A DNA stretch of 64,000 bases, from the NCBI GenBank assembly GCA_942491345.1, contig CALOAN010000020.1:1-64000 (forward strand), read 5' to 3'. Made by a program: the position numbers and the translations under genes. Source of the DNA: JAHEEL01 sp942491345 (GTDB lineage: Bacteria > Actinomycetota > Acidimicrobiia > Spongiisociales > UBA5794). Shown here piece after piece: positions 48,018 through 56,636 of the stretch. Each line of letters opens with the position of its first letter. Positions within the stretch are counted from its first letter, which is position 1. The notes under the pieces are model-generated. The model saw only the letters and a list, made by a program, of their open reading frames with translations, was not told the DNA's origin and searched no databases.

Positions 48018-48567
48018 GGGTCTGCTCCTGTTCTTGGGGGACCGGTTCGGTTCCGCTCGTCCATACATGTCCGGAATGGTGGTAAACGCTGCGGAGTCTG
48101 CGCAATGCCTTGGCGTAGCGTTGCTCGGCGGCGTGGCGGGAACACCCCAGCAGCTCTGCGATGTCGTCGTAGCTCACCTCTTCCCACAGGCGAAGCTGAA
48201 GTACCTCACGGTCTGAGGGACGCAGCTGGCCCAACGCAGCCAATACCTCACGGTCTTGGGCGCGGCGCACCACGACCGTTTCGAGCAACGGCACTGGATC
48301 GACCGGAGTTGTGGCAGCCCGCGAAACCAAGCGGCGAAGGCGCCGGTTCGATCGCTGCCGGTTGCGTAGGACGTTGCGGGCAACACCAAACAGCCAGAGT
48401 CGCGCTTCGGACCCGTCCGGGACGTCGTCGATCCGTCGCCACGCCGTTAGGAACACATCGGCGGTGGCCTCGACCGCGTCCTCGCGGTCAAGCCGACGCA
48501 AGAAATAGGCGAGAACGTCGAGATTCTGTCGCTCATACAACGACCGGAACCTCGCTTCTCGATCCAC
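48007..48567 (-). CDS. ECF-type RNA polymerase sigma factor
   Basis: A 186-residue sigma-70 family protein with region 2 (FRSLYERQNLDVLAYFLRRL, ATADVFLTAWRRIDDVPDG, ARLWLFGVARNVLRNRQRS) and region 4 (LRPSDREVLQLRLWEEVSYD, then IAELLGCSRHAAEQRYAKAL). Starts at GTG 48567. Region 3 is absent, as usual for ECF sigma factors. The overlapping downstream propeller protein is its likely sensor or regulator. The target promoter is not identifiable here. Confidence 0.92.
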   Translation of the reverse strand: MDREARFRSLYERQNLDVLAYFLRRLDREDAVEATADVFLTAWRRIDDVPDGSEARLWLFGVARNVLRNRQRSNRRLRRLVSRAATTPVDPVPLLETVVVRRAQDREVLAALGQLRPSDREVLQLRLWEEVSYDDIAELLGCSRHAAEQRYAKALRRLRSVYHHSGHVWTSGTEPVPQEQEQTREV

Positions 48568-48661
48568 AGCTTCCCTCGCCTTGTCGCCGAATGAACGCCT
48601 CTACATGTCCGGCACGACGCGAACACTCTTCACAAACCCTCCTTGCGTAGCCGGCAATCGG

Positions 48662-48844
48662 CTAGAGGCAATAGAACCAAACTGCACCGACTCTTCCACG
48701 AACCAGTTGTTCTGTGGGGGATTGCTGGCGTCCTCCCTTGGCGGTCAACGTGTCCACCAAGGTCACGCCTTCGTCACCATCGATGATGTACGAGTTCACC
48801 GCCCTGGTCCCTAGCTGATACACGCCATCGACAAGGAGTTCCAT
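48662..48844 (-). pseudogene. N-terminal relic of an MBL-fold hydrolase
   Basis: MELLVDGVYQLGTRAVNSYI followed by IDGDEGVTLVDTLT is the first beta-sandwich of a metallo-beta-lactamase-fold protein. The HxHxDH zinc motif never appears; the frame becomes unrelated after about 40 codons. Confidence 0.7.
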
Positions 48845-49004
48845 CGTCACTGCGCACCTCCGTCCTCGATTGTCCACCCACGACGAGGGCTCGGTCAAGA
48901 GGACATGGCTGCTGTTCAGCGCGGCCTGTGACCTTGGCCTCTACCCGTGTGGCGGATCAGCGTCCGAGGATTGGTGTGGGTCGTCGGAGTGGAGGTGCTT
49001 CGTG

Positions 49005-49532
49005 ATGGCTGGATTGCCACCCTGGGCTCGGAGAATCCTGGTCGTGTTTCTACGGCTGGTGGCGCTCGTGGTGGCCTATCAGTTGGTCATGAACGTGCTG
49101 CGGGTCGTGGCGTGGCGTACGCACTGGAAACCCGGCATTGACCTCTTTCGCTGGTACAACAAGAAGACCGTGAACCGATCGTCGCTGAAACGGCCCGGGA
49201 AGCGGGTTACCGTCGTTCATCACACGGGACGCAGGTCGGGAAGGGACTATGCGACTCCGGTGTGGGCGGAACGGACCGGGGAGTCGTTCTTCATCCAGCT
49301 CCCCTACGGAACCGATGTGGACTGGTGCCGCAACGTTCTCGCAGCCGGACACTGCACCCTGGAACGTGACGGTGTGCTCTACGACACCGTCGCTCCCGAG
49401 ATAACGCCAGCAGACGAAGCGGTGCCGTTCCTGCCAGGAGGGATGCGGAGGATGCAGCAGCTTGCCCGTGTCGAGTCCTATCTCAGACTCGACATCAGCA
49501 GCGCCGAGAACCCAGCCAAGAAGGCGGGCTGA
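49005..49532 (+). CDS. Deazaflavin (F420)-dependent nitroreductase-family protein
   Basis: A 175-residue protein with an N-terminal hydrophobic helix (ILVVFLRLVALVVAYQLVMN) and a split-barrel domain. KRVTVVHHTGRRSGRDYATP is the characteristic motif of the Ddn family (PF04075), and SFFIQLPYGTDVDWCRNVLA follows. Such proteins reduce quinones or nitro compounds with F420H2 at the membrane. The start at 49005 (or GTG 49002) has GGAGG upstream. The LLM protein at 25026 also belongs to a fold that often uses F420. Confidence 0.82.
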   Translation: MAGLPPWARRILVVFLRLVALVVAYQLVMNVLRVVAWRTHWKPGIDLFRWYNKKTVNRSSLKRPGKRVTVVHHTGRRSGRDYATPVWAERTGESFFIQLPYGTDVDWCRNVLAAGHCTLERDGVLYDTVAPEITPADEAVPFLPGGMRRMQQLARVESYLRLDISSAENPAKKAG

Positions 49533-49562
49533 CCGGGACTACCGACAAGAGAACCTTCCGTA

Positions 49563-49760
49563 TCAAGGGAGCCGATCGAATTCTGTGGTCTGGTGGGCCA
49601 GCACCGTGTGTCCGGCAGCTTCGCCGTATCTGTCGGTGAAGTCTTTCAGGACCGTGGCCATCACGTCGGCTGCCTCATCGCCGAGCTCTTCGGTGATCAC
49701 CTCGCCCAGAGTCTTGTAGAGGTGTGCGTTCGTGCCTGTGCGGCGATCGTCTCCTTCGAG
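49563..49760 (-). pseudogene. C-terminal fragment of an unknown protein
   Basis: The minus strand reads GTNAHLYKTLGEVITEELGD, AADVMATVLKDFTDRYGEAA and GHTVLAHQTTEFDRLP to a stop at 49563. The codon pattern is protein-like and amphipathic. There is no start; upstream is a palindromic element (49788-49815). I cannot name the family. Confidence 0.35.
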
Positions 49761-49787
49761 CGCTTGCCGCGATCTCCAGCAACTGCA

Positions 49788-49815
49788 GCGACGCTTCTTC
49801 GTGAACGAGCGGTGA
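49788..49815. repeat. Dispersed palindromic element
   Basis: CAGCGACGCTTCTTCGTGAA then CGAGCGGTG, just downstream of the MazF-like toxin gene. Right arm partly decayed. Confidence 0.5.
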
Positions 49816-49826
49816 CTTGGTGTGTT

Positions 49827-50156
49827 TCAGGGGACACAGTTGACGGCGACGTTGAGTGCGCCACATACTTGTCGCATACGCTCATCGCTGAGGCGTCCAA
49901 GTCGCTCCGTGAGTGTTGCGAGGGATACGCTCTCCATCGAATCCAAGTTCACCGCCGATGTTCGGGGGATCGGGTCGTCGACCGGCTCGAGAATCACTTC
50001 GCTTGGAAGGCCACGGATGTTGGTCGTACACGGAGCCACAACGGCCCGGCGGAGTCTCGGGATTGCGACGTCGCGCGATAGCACCACCACCGGCCGCCGG
50101 GAAATCGCTGGCAGCTCACACCACCAGACTTCTCCGCGGGAGGGCAGACCGTTCAC
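49827..50156 (-). CDS. mazF: MazF/PemK-family endoribonuclease toxin
   Basis: A 109-residue type II toxin. RGEVWWCELPAISRRPVVVL is the conserved PemK start (GEVWW and RPVVVLS), VAPCTTNIRGLPSEVILE is the core with the catalytic Thr region, and AVNLDSMESVS matches the conserved nucleic acid-binding segment. It cleaves mRNA when released from its antitoxin. The start overlaps the antitoxin gene by ATGA. Confidence 0.9.
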   Translation of the reverse strand: MNGLPSRGEVWWCELPAISRRPVVVLSRDVAIPRLRRAVVAPCTTNIRGLPSEVILEPVDDPIPRTSAVNLDSMESVSLATLTERLGRLSDERMRQVCGALNVAVNCVP

Positions 50157-50389
50157 GACGAACCGGCTGCCTCACGAAACGATGCAAGGTCTCCCCATTC
50201 GTCGCTTTCGTCGATGGGATGGTCGTCGTACGCTCGGTAGGCCTCGTCTATCTCGGCAACCCGATGGTGTGCGAGCAGTGCCGCCAGCGCTTCATCGATT
50301 AGGGTCGCATCATTGACGTCGGATCGCAGGCCCCGGGCCTCTTCGAGGAGCCATTCGTCCACTGTGGTGCTAACTCTCACTCTGGGCAT
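50153..50389 (-). CDS. Ribbon-helix-helix antitoxin partner of MazF
   Basis: A 78-residue protein. RVRVSTTVDEWLLEEARGLR is a short ribbon-helix-helix DNA-binding element; the acidic C-terminal tail (EIDEAYRAYDDHPIDESDEW) would wrap the toxin. The ATG at 50389 is chosen over an upstream in-frame ATG. CATGCC is directly repeated 11 bases apart around the start (50387-50403), possibly part of an operator. Confidence 0.82.
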   Translation of the reverse strand: MPRVRVSTTVDEWLLEEARGLRSDVNDATLIDEALAALLAHHRVAEIDEAYRAYDDHPIDESDEWGDLASFREAAGSS

Positions 50390-50651
50390 GCCACAATCAT
50401 GCCATAACAACGCCACTCACACAATGGGTCCATCCTTGCCGCTCATTGACATGCCGAGGCGGCGTCCCGTGGAGTGGTGCATGGGCGGCGGGGTTCGAGT
50501 CGTGCCCACAGTTGGGGAGTCGTGGACCGCTTCTTCGCTGGGATCGTGGATTGCACACTGCGTCGCTCACGATTTCTCTGGTACCGCCCGGGTCATCGCT
50601 GTCGGAGCTGCATGCCCAAGAACGCGTAGCGGGGTGTCGTTGGGCCCGTCT

Positions 50652-52568
50652 TCAACGGCGGCTGAGGCTCGCTTCGGGTCGGACCCATCGGTGTGGCTGC
50701 GGCGTTCCACCCCTGCGGTCGTCGAGGAACCTCCCGAAGTAGTAGGACATCGCCGTGCGCCGCACGGGCTCGTCCCAGCAAGCCTGATTGCCCAGCGTGC
50801 AGGGCAGCTCGTACCCCGCACGGATGACGGCACGCGCCGCGGCGAGGTCGGCATCCCCCGGGGCGGGCAAGAGCCCGTCGACCCATGAGAAGAACTCCGC
50901 CAAGGAGGTTCCGGTCACGAGCGGGCTCTCGCACCCTTCGTCCTCCGGGTCGCATCCCACAGCGAAGCCATGTGCCGAGCGCCACTCATAGGAACCCTTG
51001 GCCACTCGGCCGCTCGACGAGAAGACCTGGGTGCTCGGTCCTGACATCACGAGGGGAGCGTCGCATTCCCTCTCCTCCAGGGGCACCTCGAACCAGACCT
51101 CCAGGGGTAGGTCGTCGGGGAGGCGCGAGTTGCCGAGCCACACTCGCTTCGAGAACCCATCGAAGATGACGAGGTCGGCTCGCCCGTCGCCGTCGTAGTC
51201 GGAGGCCGCCACTGCCTCCACATGCTGCGGAAGACCCAGGGGCCTGTGTTCGTAGGTGACGCTGGCATACCCATCCGAGGCCGTCGCCACCCGCACTGCA
51301 CCCCGGTCGATTCCCCACAGGTCGGGGTGGAGGTCGAGGTCGGCGTCACCGAGGAAGTAGGCCGATGCTCCCGGCATCGGATTGGCGGTCGACAGCAGAG
51401 TCGCGGTTGCTCCCCGGTCGGGATCCACCGACCACACTCTGAGACGGTCGCCGTCGACCACGAACAGGTCGAGGTGTCCGTCGCCGTCATAGTCGCCCGT
51501 GGAGACCCATGCGCCGTCGGAGGGGGTCGGGACGCTGGTGACGGTGGACGTCTCGGCGCTGTAGTCACCGTATTTCCATCGCACGGTCAGACGCAGAACT
51601 CCTTCGTCGTCGCTGACTGCCCATAGGTCTTTCCCGCCTCGACCATCCCAGTCGCCGAACCCGACGGTGTGGGCATCTCTGAACACGCCACCGAACCGGG
51701 CGACAAGCGACTGGCGCGACGAGCATGCGTTGTGGCGTCGGGACGCAACGGACGCGTCGACGAGGAGGCCGTCTTCGGTGTCCGCGAGACGTACCACGTC
51801 GAGTGCCCCGTTGCCGTCGGCGTCGGCGAGCACCGTCGTGAAGGTTCCCCGGGGTGCGGGTGGAACGACGCGCATCGTCGCCGACGGCGAGGTGAAGGGG
51901 ACGGCATCGGTCAAAGGCTCGTACGGCAAGGGGAGCTCGTCGTACCCCGAGAACGCCGGTCCCTGCCATGCGAAGTGCATCGCATCCTTCGAACCGATCC
52001 ACAGGCCACCCCAGCAGAACCCGGCATCGAGGAAGGCATCCGCCCACCACTCGGGGAGGTCGGTGACGAGGGTGTTGTCGGAACGGTGTGGGTTCGACCG
52101 GGCATTCACGTCGATCGCGATCCCGAAGGTGTGGCGGGAGATCCGCCAGTTGCCGCCGATCGTCCGCGCGGCTGCTGCGAAGGTGGACTCGGGGTCGATG
52201 CGGTACTCGGCCCCCGCAGCCAGTGAGGCCTCGAGGTTCGACGCGGCTCGCTCGAACGCCGGAACGGCGCGGGCATGGATCGTGAGCACCTCCGACGAAC
52301 CGGGCACCTCCCAGGGCACGAGGCTCGATCTGACCTGGTCCACGGTTCGGCCGAACATGGCCGCGAACTCACCCCTGAGGAGTTCGCCACCTGCCATCCA
52401 TCCCGGGTCCTCCGCATGGGGTGTGGTGACACGCTGCGCTCCGCATGAGCTCGACTCGGTGAACGAGGGCCACGCCTCGCCCTCGCCGCCGGTCGCACTC
52501 GCCGGCTCCGATAGCCCAAGCATTGACAACACCACCACGCCGACCGGCAACAGGAGTCTCATCCGCAT
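50652..52568 (-). CDS. Secreted M15-family D-Ala-D-Ala carboxypeptidase fused to VCBS/FG-GAP repeats
   Basis: A 638-residue exported enzyme. A signal peptide (MRMRLLLPVGVVVLSMLGLS, ending ASA) precedes a peptidase M15C/VanY-like domain (about 60-225). The zinc motif is SRHTFGIAIDVNARSNPH (His and Asp ligands) and DAMHFAW (second His), with AGFCWGGLW between. Residues 240-500 are FG-GAP/VCBS-like repeats (GDYDGDGHLDLFVVD, SDYDGDGRADLVIFDG) that usually bind calcium. The C-terminal 130 residues are Cys-rich (CDPEDEGCES, CTLGNQACWDE). It would trim peptidoglycan cross-links in the cell wall while held by the propeller. Confidence 0.88.
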   Translation of the reverse strand: MRMRLLLPVGVVVLSMLGLSEPASATGGEGEAWPSFTESSSCGAQRVTTPHAEDPGWMAGGELLRGEFAAMFGRTVDQVRSSLVPWEVPGSSEVLTIHARAVPAFERAASNLEASLAAGAEYRIDPESTFAAAARTIGGNWRISRHTFGIAIDVNARSNPHRSDNTLVTDLPEWWADAFLDAGFCWGGLWIGSKDAMHFAWQGPAFSGYDELPLPYEPLTDAVPFTSPSATMRVVPPAPRGTFTTVLADADGNGALDVVRLADTEDGLLVDASVASRRHNACSSRQSLVARFGGVFRDAHTVGFGDWDGRGGKDLWAVSDDEGVLRLTVRWKYGDYSAETSTVTSVPTPSDGAWVSTGDYDGDGHLDLFVVDGDRLRVWSVDPDRGATATLLSTANPMPGASAYFLGDADLDLHPDLWGIDRGAVRVATASDGYASVTYEHRPLGLPQHVEAVAASDYDGDGRADLVIFDGFSKRVWLGNSRLPDDLPLEVWFEVPLEERECDAPLVMSGPSTQVFSSSGRVAKGSYEWRSAHGFAVGCDPEDEGCESPLVTGTSLAEFFSWVDGLLPAPGDADLAAARAVIRAGYELPCTLGNQACWDEPVRRTAMSYYFGRFLDDRRGGTPQPHRWVRPEASLSRR

Positions 52569-52907
52569 GTGCATACGGTATCGCTCGCGACAGGTCACGT
52601 GTACGGATCCTGATGACCGAGCGACGCTTTCTGTCAGAGGAGCAGCTCGTCGATTCGAGTGCTGTGGGCCACATCACGCCACCAGAGCACGGGGCGGGAT
52701 CGGCTCAGCCTCAGAGAAGAACTCGCTGAACGCAATATCTGGCTTCTGGGTCGAGGAGACCACTGTCCTCCATATCCTCAACCGATACGAGATCTCAGGG
52801 AACGGTTCCCATGACAAGCACCTGAAGACCCCACCACCCGCACCCCGTCCGAATCCGGCAATCTGAGGGGGGTTCAGACTGCCCAGCGGTCTGCCGATCC
52901 AGAATGG
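52569..52907. repeat. 339-base gap with one palindromic element
   Basis: A copy at 52619-52642 (GAGCGACGCTTTCTGTCAGA...). The rest, up to 52907, shows no gene. Confidence 0.45.
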
Positions 52908-53252
52908 ATGGATGCCAGTGTCCAGGTCATGTTCCTGGTGATCGTCGTTGCGGTGTCGACGGTCTTCGCGTTCGTTCTGGATGTGCGGCGTGACGTCGAG
53001 AATGATCGGTTTGTCGAGTGGCTGAAGACCCAGAGGAAGTCGGACTGGGACGCGTTGACCCGCGCGGACCGCTTGCTGACCATCAGAGCTGTTGAAATCC
53101 TCCGCCGCGGCGCTTTGGCGGACGACGCCGAATTCCACGTTCGCTATCAATTGACGAGGCACGGGACCCGATTCGCGGCGGCGATGAGCGTTGCAGTCGC
53201 CGGTATCGCACTGCTGGTTCTTGGCACCGTCTTCTTCGGCTGGAATTGGTAG
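52908..53252 (+). CDS. Small protein with two membrane segments
   Basis: A 114-residue protein: an N-terminal hydrophobic helix (VMFLVIVVAVSTVFAFVLDV), a charged 70-residue middle rich in Arg and Asp, and a C-terminal helix (AAAMSVAVAGIALLVLGTVF). Both ends cross the membrane. No known family. The ATG at 52908 is one of three close ATGs. Confidence 0.55.
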   Translation: MDASVQVMFLVIVVAVSTVFAFVLDVRRDVENDRFVEWLKTQRKSDWDALTRADRLLTIRAVEILRRGALADDAEFHVRYQLTRHGTRFAAAMSVAVAGIALLVLGTVFFGWNW

Positions 53253-53434
53253 CAGCCTGTCGCTTCCGTCGACCGGCTGGGCCGAGTCGCTCAGTCCAGC
53301 CTCGGGTCCGGGTGCTCTCGAGTGAGAGCGACTGTTGCATGCGTTGGCGCCGCTCTTGGGGGCTTTGTGCCCTGGCGGATTTCCGGCTTCGGACGATTGT
53401 TGGTGGTGGCCGACGTCGTCGTGAGGGCAGATTT

Positions 53435-55348
53435 GTGCGTAGGTTGCTGGTTCTTCTGATCTCGGCGGTGGTTGCCGTTGGTGGGGCGACGGTCGTGCCG
53501 CAGACAGCTGAGTCTGCTGTACCGGGTGCGGTGGGCCGTATCGTGTTCATGTCACATCGTCATGACTCCCAGGGTGAGATCTACACCCGAGCCTTTTCCG
53601 GTGGCGAGTGGACCCGGCTCACCAACAACTCATGGAGAGAGCAGCGGCCCTGCTGGTCGCCCGATGGCACCACGATCGCCTACTCAACGGCCGTTTCAGG
53701 TACCGATGACATCTGGTTGATGAACGCAGACGGCACCTCCAAGCGGAACGCCACGAGCGACGCGGCATACAACTTCGATCCGTCGTGGTCGCCGGATGGA
53801 ACCCGAATCGTGTACACAGCGATTGCGGTGATCGGCGCCTACGAGGACGTTTGGGTGATGAAGGTGGACGGCACGGGGAAGGCGAATCTGACCCCGTCCA
53901 CCCCGTCGAGCACCAACGAGCAGCCCGCGTGGTCGCCAGACGGTTCGAAGATCGCGTTCACTTCGAATCGTGATGGTGCCTCCGACATCTTCGTGATGAA
54001 TGCCAGGGGGAGTGGTGTCACGAATCTGACAAGGAGCGCCACTTCGACCGATGAAGAGGCGACGTGGTCGCCGGATGGTTCAGCGATAGCCTTCATCTCG
54101 GATCGTTCTGGCGCCTCCCGCGATCTGTATGTGATGACTACCGATGGGTCGGATGTTCGCCGTCTCACGACGGCCATGGGCGCGTACCAGCCTGCGTGGT
54201 CGCCGGATGGGCGCCACATCCTGTTCTCGTCGTCGGCGGATGGTGACCCAGACTTGTGGATGGTGGATCCGGATGGTTCGAATCTCGGCAATCTCACAGA
54301 TTCTCCCGACACCGAGTTCGCCGGGGATTGGGAGTCGGTGAATCGCCCGCCGGTTGCCGTCGATGATGGTCCGTTCTATGTGCGGCCGGGTGTGACGTTT
54401 GCTGGCCCGTCGGTGTTGGTGAACGATTCGGATCCGGATGGTGAGGCGTTGACGGCGAAGCTGGTGACGGGTCCGAGCCATGCGGCGAGTTTCAAGTTCG
54501 CTACGGATGGGACGTTCACGTATCACCATGATGGATCGGCGGTGTTGTCGGATTCGTTCCGGTATGCAGCGAAGGACACGCGTTCGGGCGTGTCGAAAAC
54601 GGCGACGGTGACGATCAAGATTGGTGTGCCGCACACGGTGGGTTTGGTGGATCCCGGGTCGGGGATGTGGCGTCTGCGCAACACCACGGGGGTGGTGACC
54701 GGCTTCTACTACGGGGTGCCTGGCGATTATCCCTTTGTGGGGGATTGGGACTGTGATGGGGAGGACACTGTCGGGTTGTATCGCCAGTCGGACGGCTACG
54801 CGTATTTGCGCAACTCCAATACGCAGGGGGTCGCGGATGTGACGTTCTTTTTCGGGGACCCGGGTGATGTGCCGATTGCGGGTGATTTCAACGGGAACGG
54901 GTGTGACACGTTGTCGATCTATCGGCCGTCTGAGGCGCGGTTCTACATCATCAACGCGCTTGGTCAGAACGGCGGCGGGTTAGGGGCTGCGAACTACGCG
55001 TTCCTATTCGGCGATGCTGGAGACAAGCCGGTGGTGGGGGATTGGGATGGTGACGGGATCGATGAGATTGGGTTGCATCGTGAATCGACGGGTTTCTTCT
55101 ACTACCGCAACACGTTGTCGACGGGGATCGCACACGGGCAGTTCTATTTCGGTGATCCGGGTGACCGGTTCGTGGCGGGTGATTGGGGGATCGTGGATGG
55201 TGCGGACACGCCGGGGTTGTTCCGTCCCTCGAATCTGGTGTTCTACTTCCGGCACGATCTGACTCAGGGCAACGCGGATTCCCAGTTCACGTGGACGGGT
55301 GCCGGTTCGTCCTGGTTGCCGGTAGCCGGCGACTTCAACCTCGGCTGA
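53435..55348 (+). CDS. Secreted PD40 propeller - Ig-like - FG-GAP repeat protein (paralogue)
   Basis: A 637-residue exported protein with the same domain order as the one at 29442-31334. Signal peptide VRRLLVLLISAVVAVGGATV; six WSPDG blades; an Ig-like domain (VNDSDPDGE, DGTFTYHHDG); and the FG-GAP tail in which long blocks (SEARFYIINALG, GDAGDKPVVGDWDGDGIDEI) are identical to the paralogue. The C-terminal half is much better conserved than the propeller, so blade surfaces have diverged while the tail is constrained or was homogenised. GTG at 53435 follows GAGGGCAG. It ends five bases before an IS30 relic. Confidence 0.88.
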   Translation: MRRLLVLLISAVVAVGGATVVPQTAESAVPGAVGRIVFMSHRHDSQGEIYTRAFSGGEWTRLTNNSWREQRPCWSPDGTTIAYSTAVSGTDDIWLMNADGTSKRNATSDAAYNFDPSWSPDGTRIVYTAIAVIGAYEDVWVMKVDGTGKANLTPSTPSSTNEQPAWSPDGSKIAFTSNRDGASDIFVMNARGSGVTNLTRSATSTDEEATWSPDGSAIAFISDRSGASRDLYVMTTDGSDVRRLTTAMGAYQPAWSPDGRHILFSSSADGDPDLWMVDPDGSNLGNLTDSPDTEFAGDWESVNRPPVAVDDGPFYVRPGVTFAGPSVLVNDSDPDGEALTAKLVTGPSHAASFKFATDGTFTYHHDGSAVLSDSFRYAAKDTRSGVSKTATVTIKIGVPHTVGLVDPGSGMWRLRNTTGVVTGFYYGVPGDYPFVGDWDCDGEDTVGLYRQSDGYAYLRNSNTQGVADVTFFFGDPGDVPIAGDFNGNGCDTLSIYRPSEARFYIINALGQNGGGLGAANYAFLFGDAGDKPVVGDWDGDGIDEIGLHRESTGFFYYRNTLSTGIAHGQFYFGDPGDRFVAGDWGIVDGADTPGLFRPSNLVFYFRHDLTQGNADSQFTWTGAGSSWLPVAGDFNLG

Positions 55349-55353
55349 TACCG

Positions 55354-55425
55354 ACCCGCCTCGCCCAAGCCGATTTCGACGCTGCCGCGCACTCCCTCAA
55401 CGACCGACCTCGAATAGCCCTTTGA
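55354..55425 (+). mobile_element. IS30-family transposase C-terminal remnant
   Basis: The plus strand reads TRLAQADFDAAAHSLNDRPR, then IAL and a stop. The FDAAAHSLNDRPR block is the conserved IS30 C-terminus. Only 23 codons remain, directly after the paralogue gene. Confidence 0.7.
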
Positions 55426-55458
55426 GGCGTTGGCCGACATGGGCAGGTGTATCGAGCG

Positions 55459-56088
55459 CTAGCTGGCGTTGTGAAGCTGCCGCTCGAAGCAGAAACGGCA
55501 TCTGTCAGCTCCCGTGGCAATGGAGCTGGTCGTGAGGCGCAGGTGGGGACTTGCGTTCATCATGTGTTCCTCGAAGCTGCAGGCCGCCAAGGCAATCTCA
55601 GGCACACCAAGGAGACAGAACGCATCCCATCGGTAGCAGCGGGTGACCTCGATCGTCACCCGGGTCCCGGATCGTTCAGTCACGCACCACTGATTGGCCG
55701 GGGGCGGGGTCAGCCAGAGCCAGTTGGGTCTCAGGGAACGCAGGAACAACCGCCGTCCCAGGTCAGTACCCAACAGCAGCTTGAAGAGGCCGCGCTGAGG
55801 CGCTCCCGTCGCCAGGAAGGCGGCCTCAACGGTGTCAACCGCGTCCTGGCGCGGCCACCCGCGTTCAATCAACGTCTTGTACAGCGCGGCCACAGGCAGA
55901 ACCATCACCGCGAGGTAGGCCTTGTTTGCCGACTGATCCGGCCACACAATCTGATCGGCCATCTGGTCGTACATTGCCTCGGCATCGGCGGCGAGCTCAG
56001 GCTCGGCCATGCCACGCGCGCTGATACACGACTTCACCGAGGACCGTCCGACCCGCAGAAGTAATCTGCGCACCAGCGACGTCGTCAT
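55459..56088 (-). CDS. L-2-amino-thiazoline-4-carboxylic acid hydrolase-like protein
   Basis: A 209-residue protein. The C-terminal CSFEEHMMNASPHLRLT and SSIATGADRCRFCFE match the ATC hydrolase family (PF14196), whose founding member opens the thiazoline ring in bacterial L-cysteine synthesis. Many members occur in other contexts and lack proven activity. The gene is 53 bases downstream of the SRPBCC gene on the same strand, so both are probably one unit handling a hydrophobic small molecule (inference). Confidence 0.75.
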   Translation of the reverse strand: MTTSLVRRLLLRVGRSSVKSCISARGMAEPELAADAEAMYDQMADQIVWPDQSANKAYLAVMVLPVAALYKTLIERGWPRQDAVDTVEAAFLATGAPQRGLFKLLLGTDLGRRLFLRSLRPNWLWLTPPPANQWCVTERSGTRVTIEVTRCYRWDAFCLLGVPEIALAACSFEEHMMNASPHLRLTTSSIATGADRCRFCFERQLHNAS

Positions 56089-56141
56089 GTTCCCTCCACC
56101 TGATGCCCATCACCAAACCTACGCTGCGCCGGCGGCGCGTG

Positions 56142-56582
56142 TCACGTGGCCGCGGCCTCCTTCCTTGCGTGGCGCATCTCCACCTGTCGCATGGTCCACT
56201 CGGTGTTCTTGAGCATCCCCCGCTCGAGGAACGAGTCGAGGAACCGGCCGATCAGCGGGATCGTCAGGCGGGACTCCCCGTTCATAGTCACCCGGGTTCC
56301 CTTGTTCTCCGGCTCGAAGGTCATCGTAGACGTCGACTCGAGCGCCCCGAGGTTCCGGGTCGACAGGCGCTTGCCGGGGACGTACCCGGTGATGATCATG
56401 ATCCCCTTCTGAGGCACCCCGACGATCTTGAAGCTCCACTCGTACACGCTGCCCTCCCTACCCGGGGCGTCGTACACGGGCGCCATTGTCATGCCTGGTG
56501 GGTTGAGGGTGGAGTCGAGGAGGCCGGAGAGGACCTCCTCGGGCTCCGCGTCCACGTGCATCGCTTTCGATATCTTCACCAT
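56142..56582 (-). CDS. SRPBCC-family lipid/ligand-binding protein
   Basis: A 146-residue START-like domain (KISKAMHVDAEPEEVLSGLL, then SVYEWSFKIVGVPQKG, SRLTIPLIGRFLDSFLERGM). Such proteins bind polyketides, lipids or aromatic compounds. The ATG at 56582 has AGGAG ten bases upstream. Probably the first gene of the unit that includes the ATC-hydrolase-like gene. Confidence 0.82.
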   Translation of the reverse strand: MVKISKAMHVDAEPEEVLSGLLDSTLNPPGMTMAPVYDAPGREGSVYEWSFKIVGVPQKGIMIITGYVPGKRLSTRNLGALESTSTMTFEPENKGTRVTMNGESRLTIPLIGRFLDSFLERGMLKNTEWTMRQVEMRHARKEAAAT

Positions 56583-56636
56583 GGTGGCCAACTCCTGTGA
56601 GGCCAAGAAGGCTGCCCCAAAACCCCTGTCCTCCAA

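Noticed and set aside
1050..52642. Palindromic elements as plain transcription terminators
   Set aside because: Some follow stops closely, but many lie upstream of starts, occur in twos and threes, lack U-tracts and share flanks unrelated to termination.
51667..52866. 399-codon plus-strand frame opposite the M15 peptidase
   Set aside because: Antisense shadow; the minus strand has signal peptide, zinc motif and repeats.
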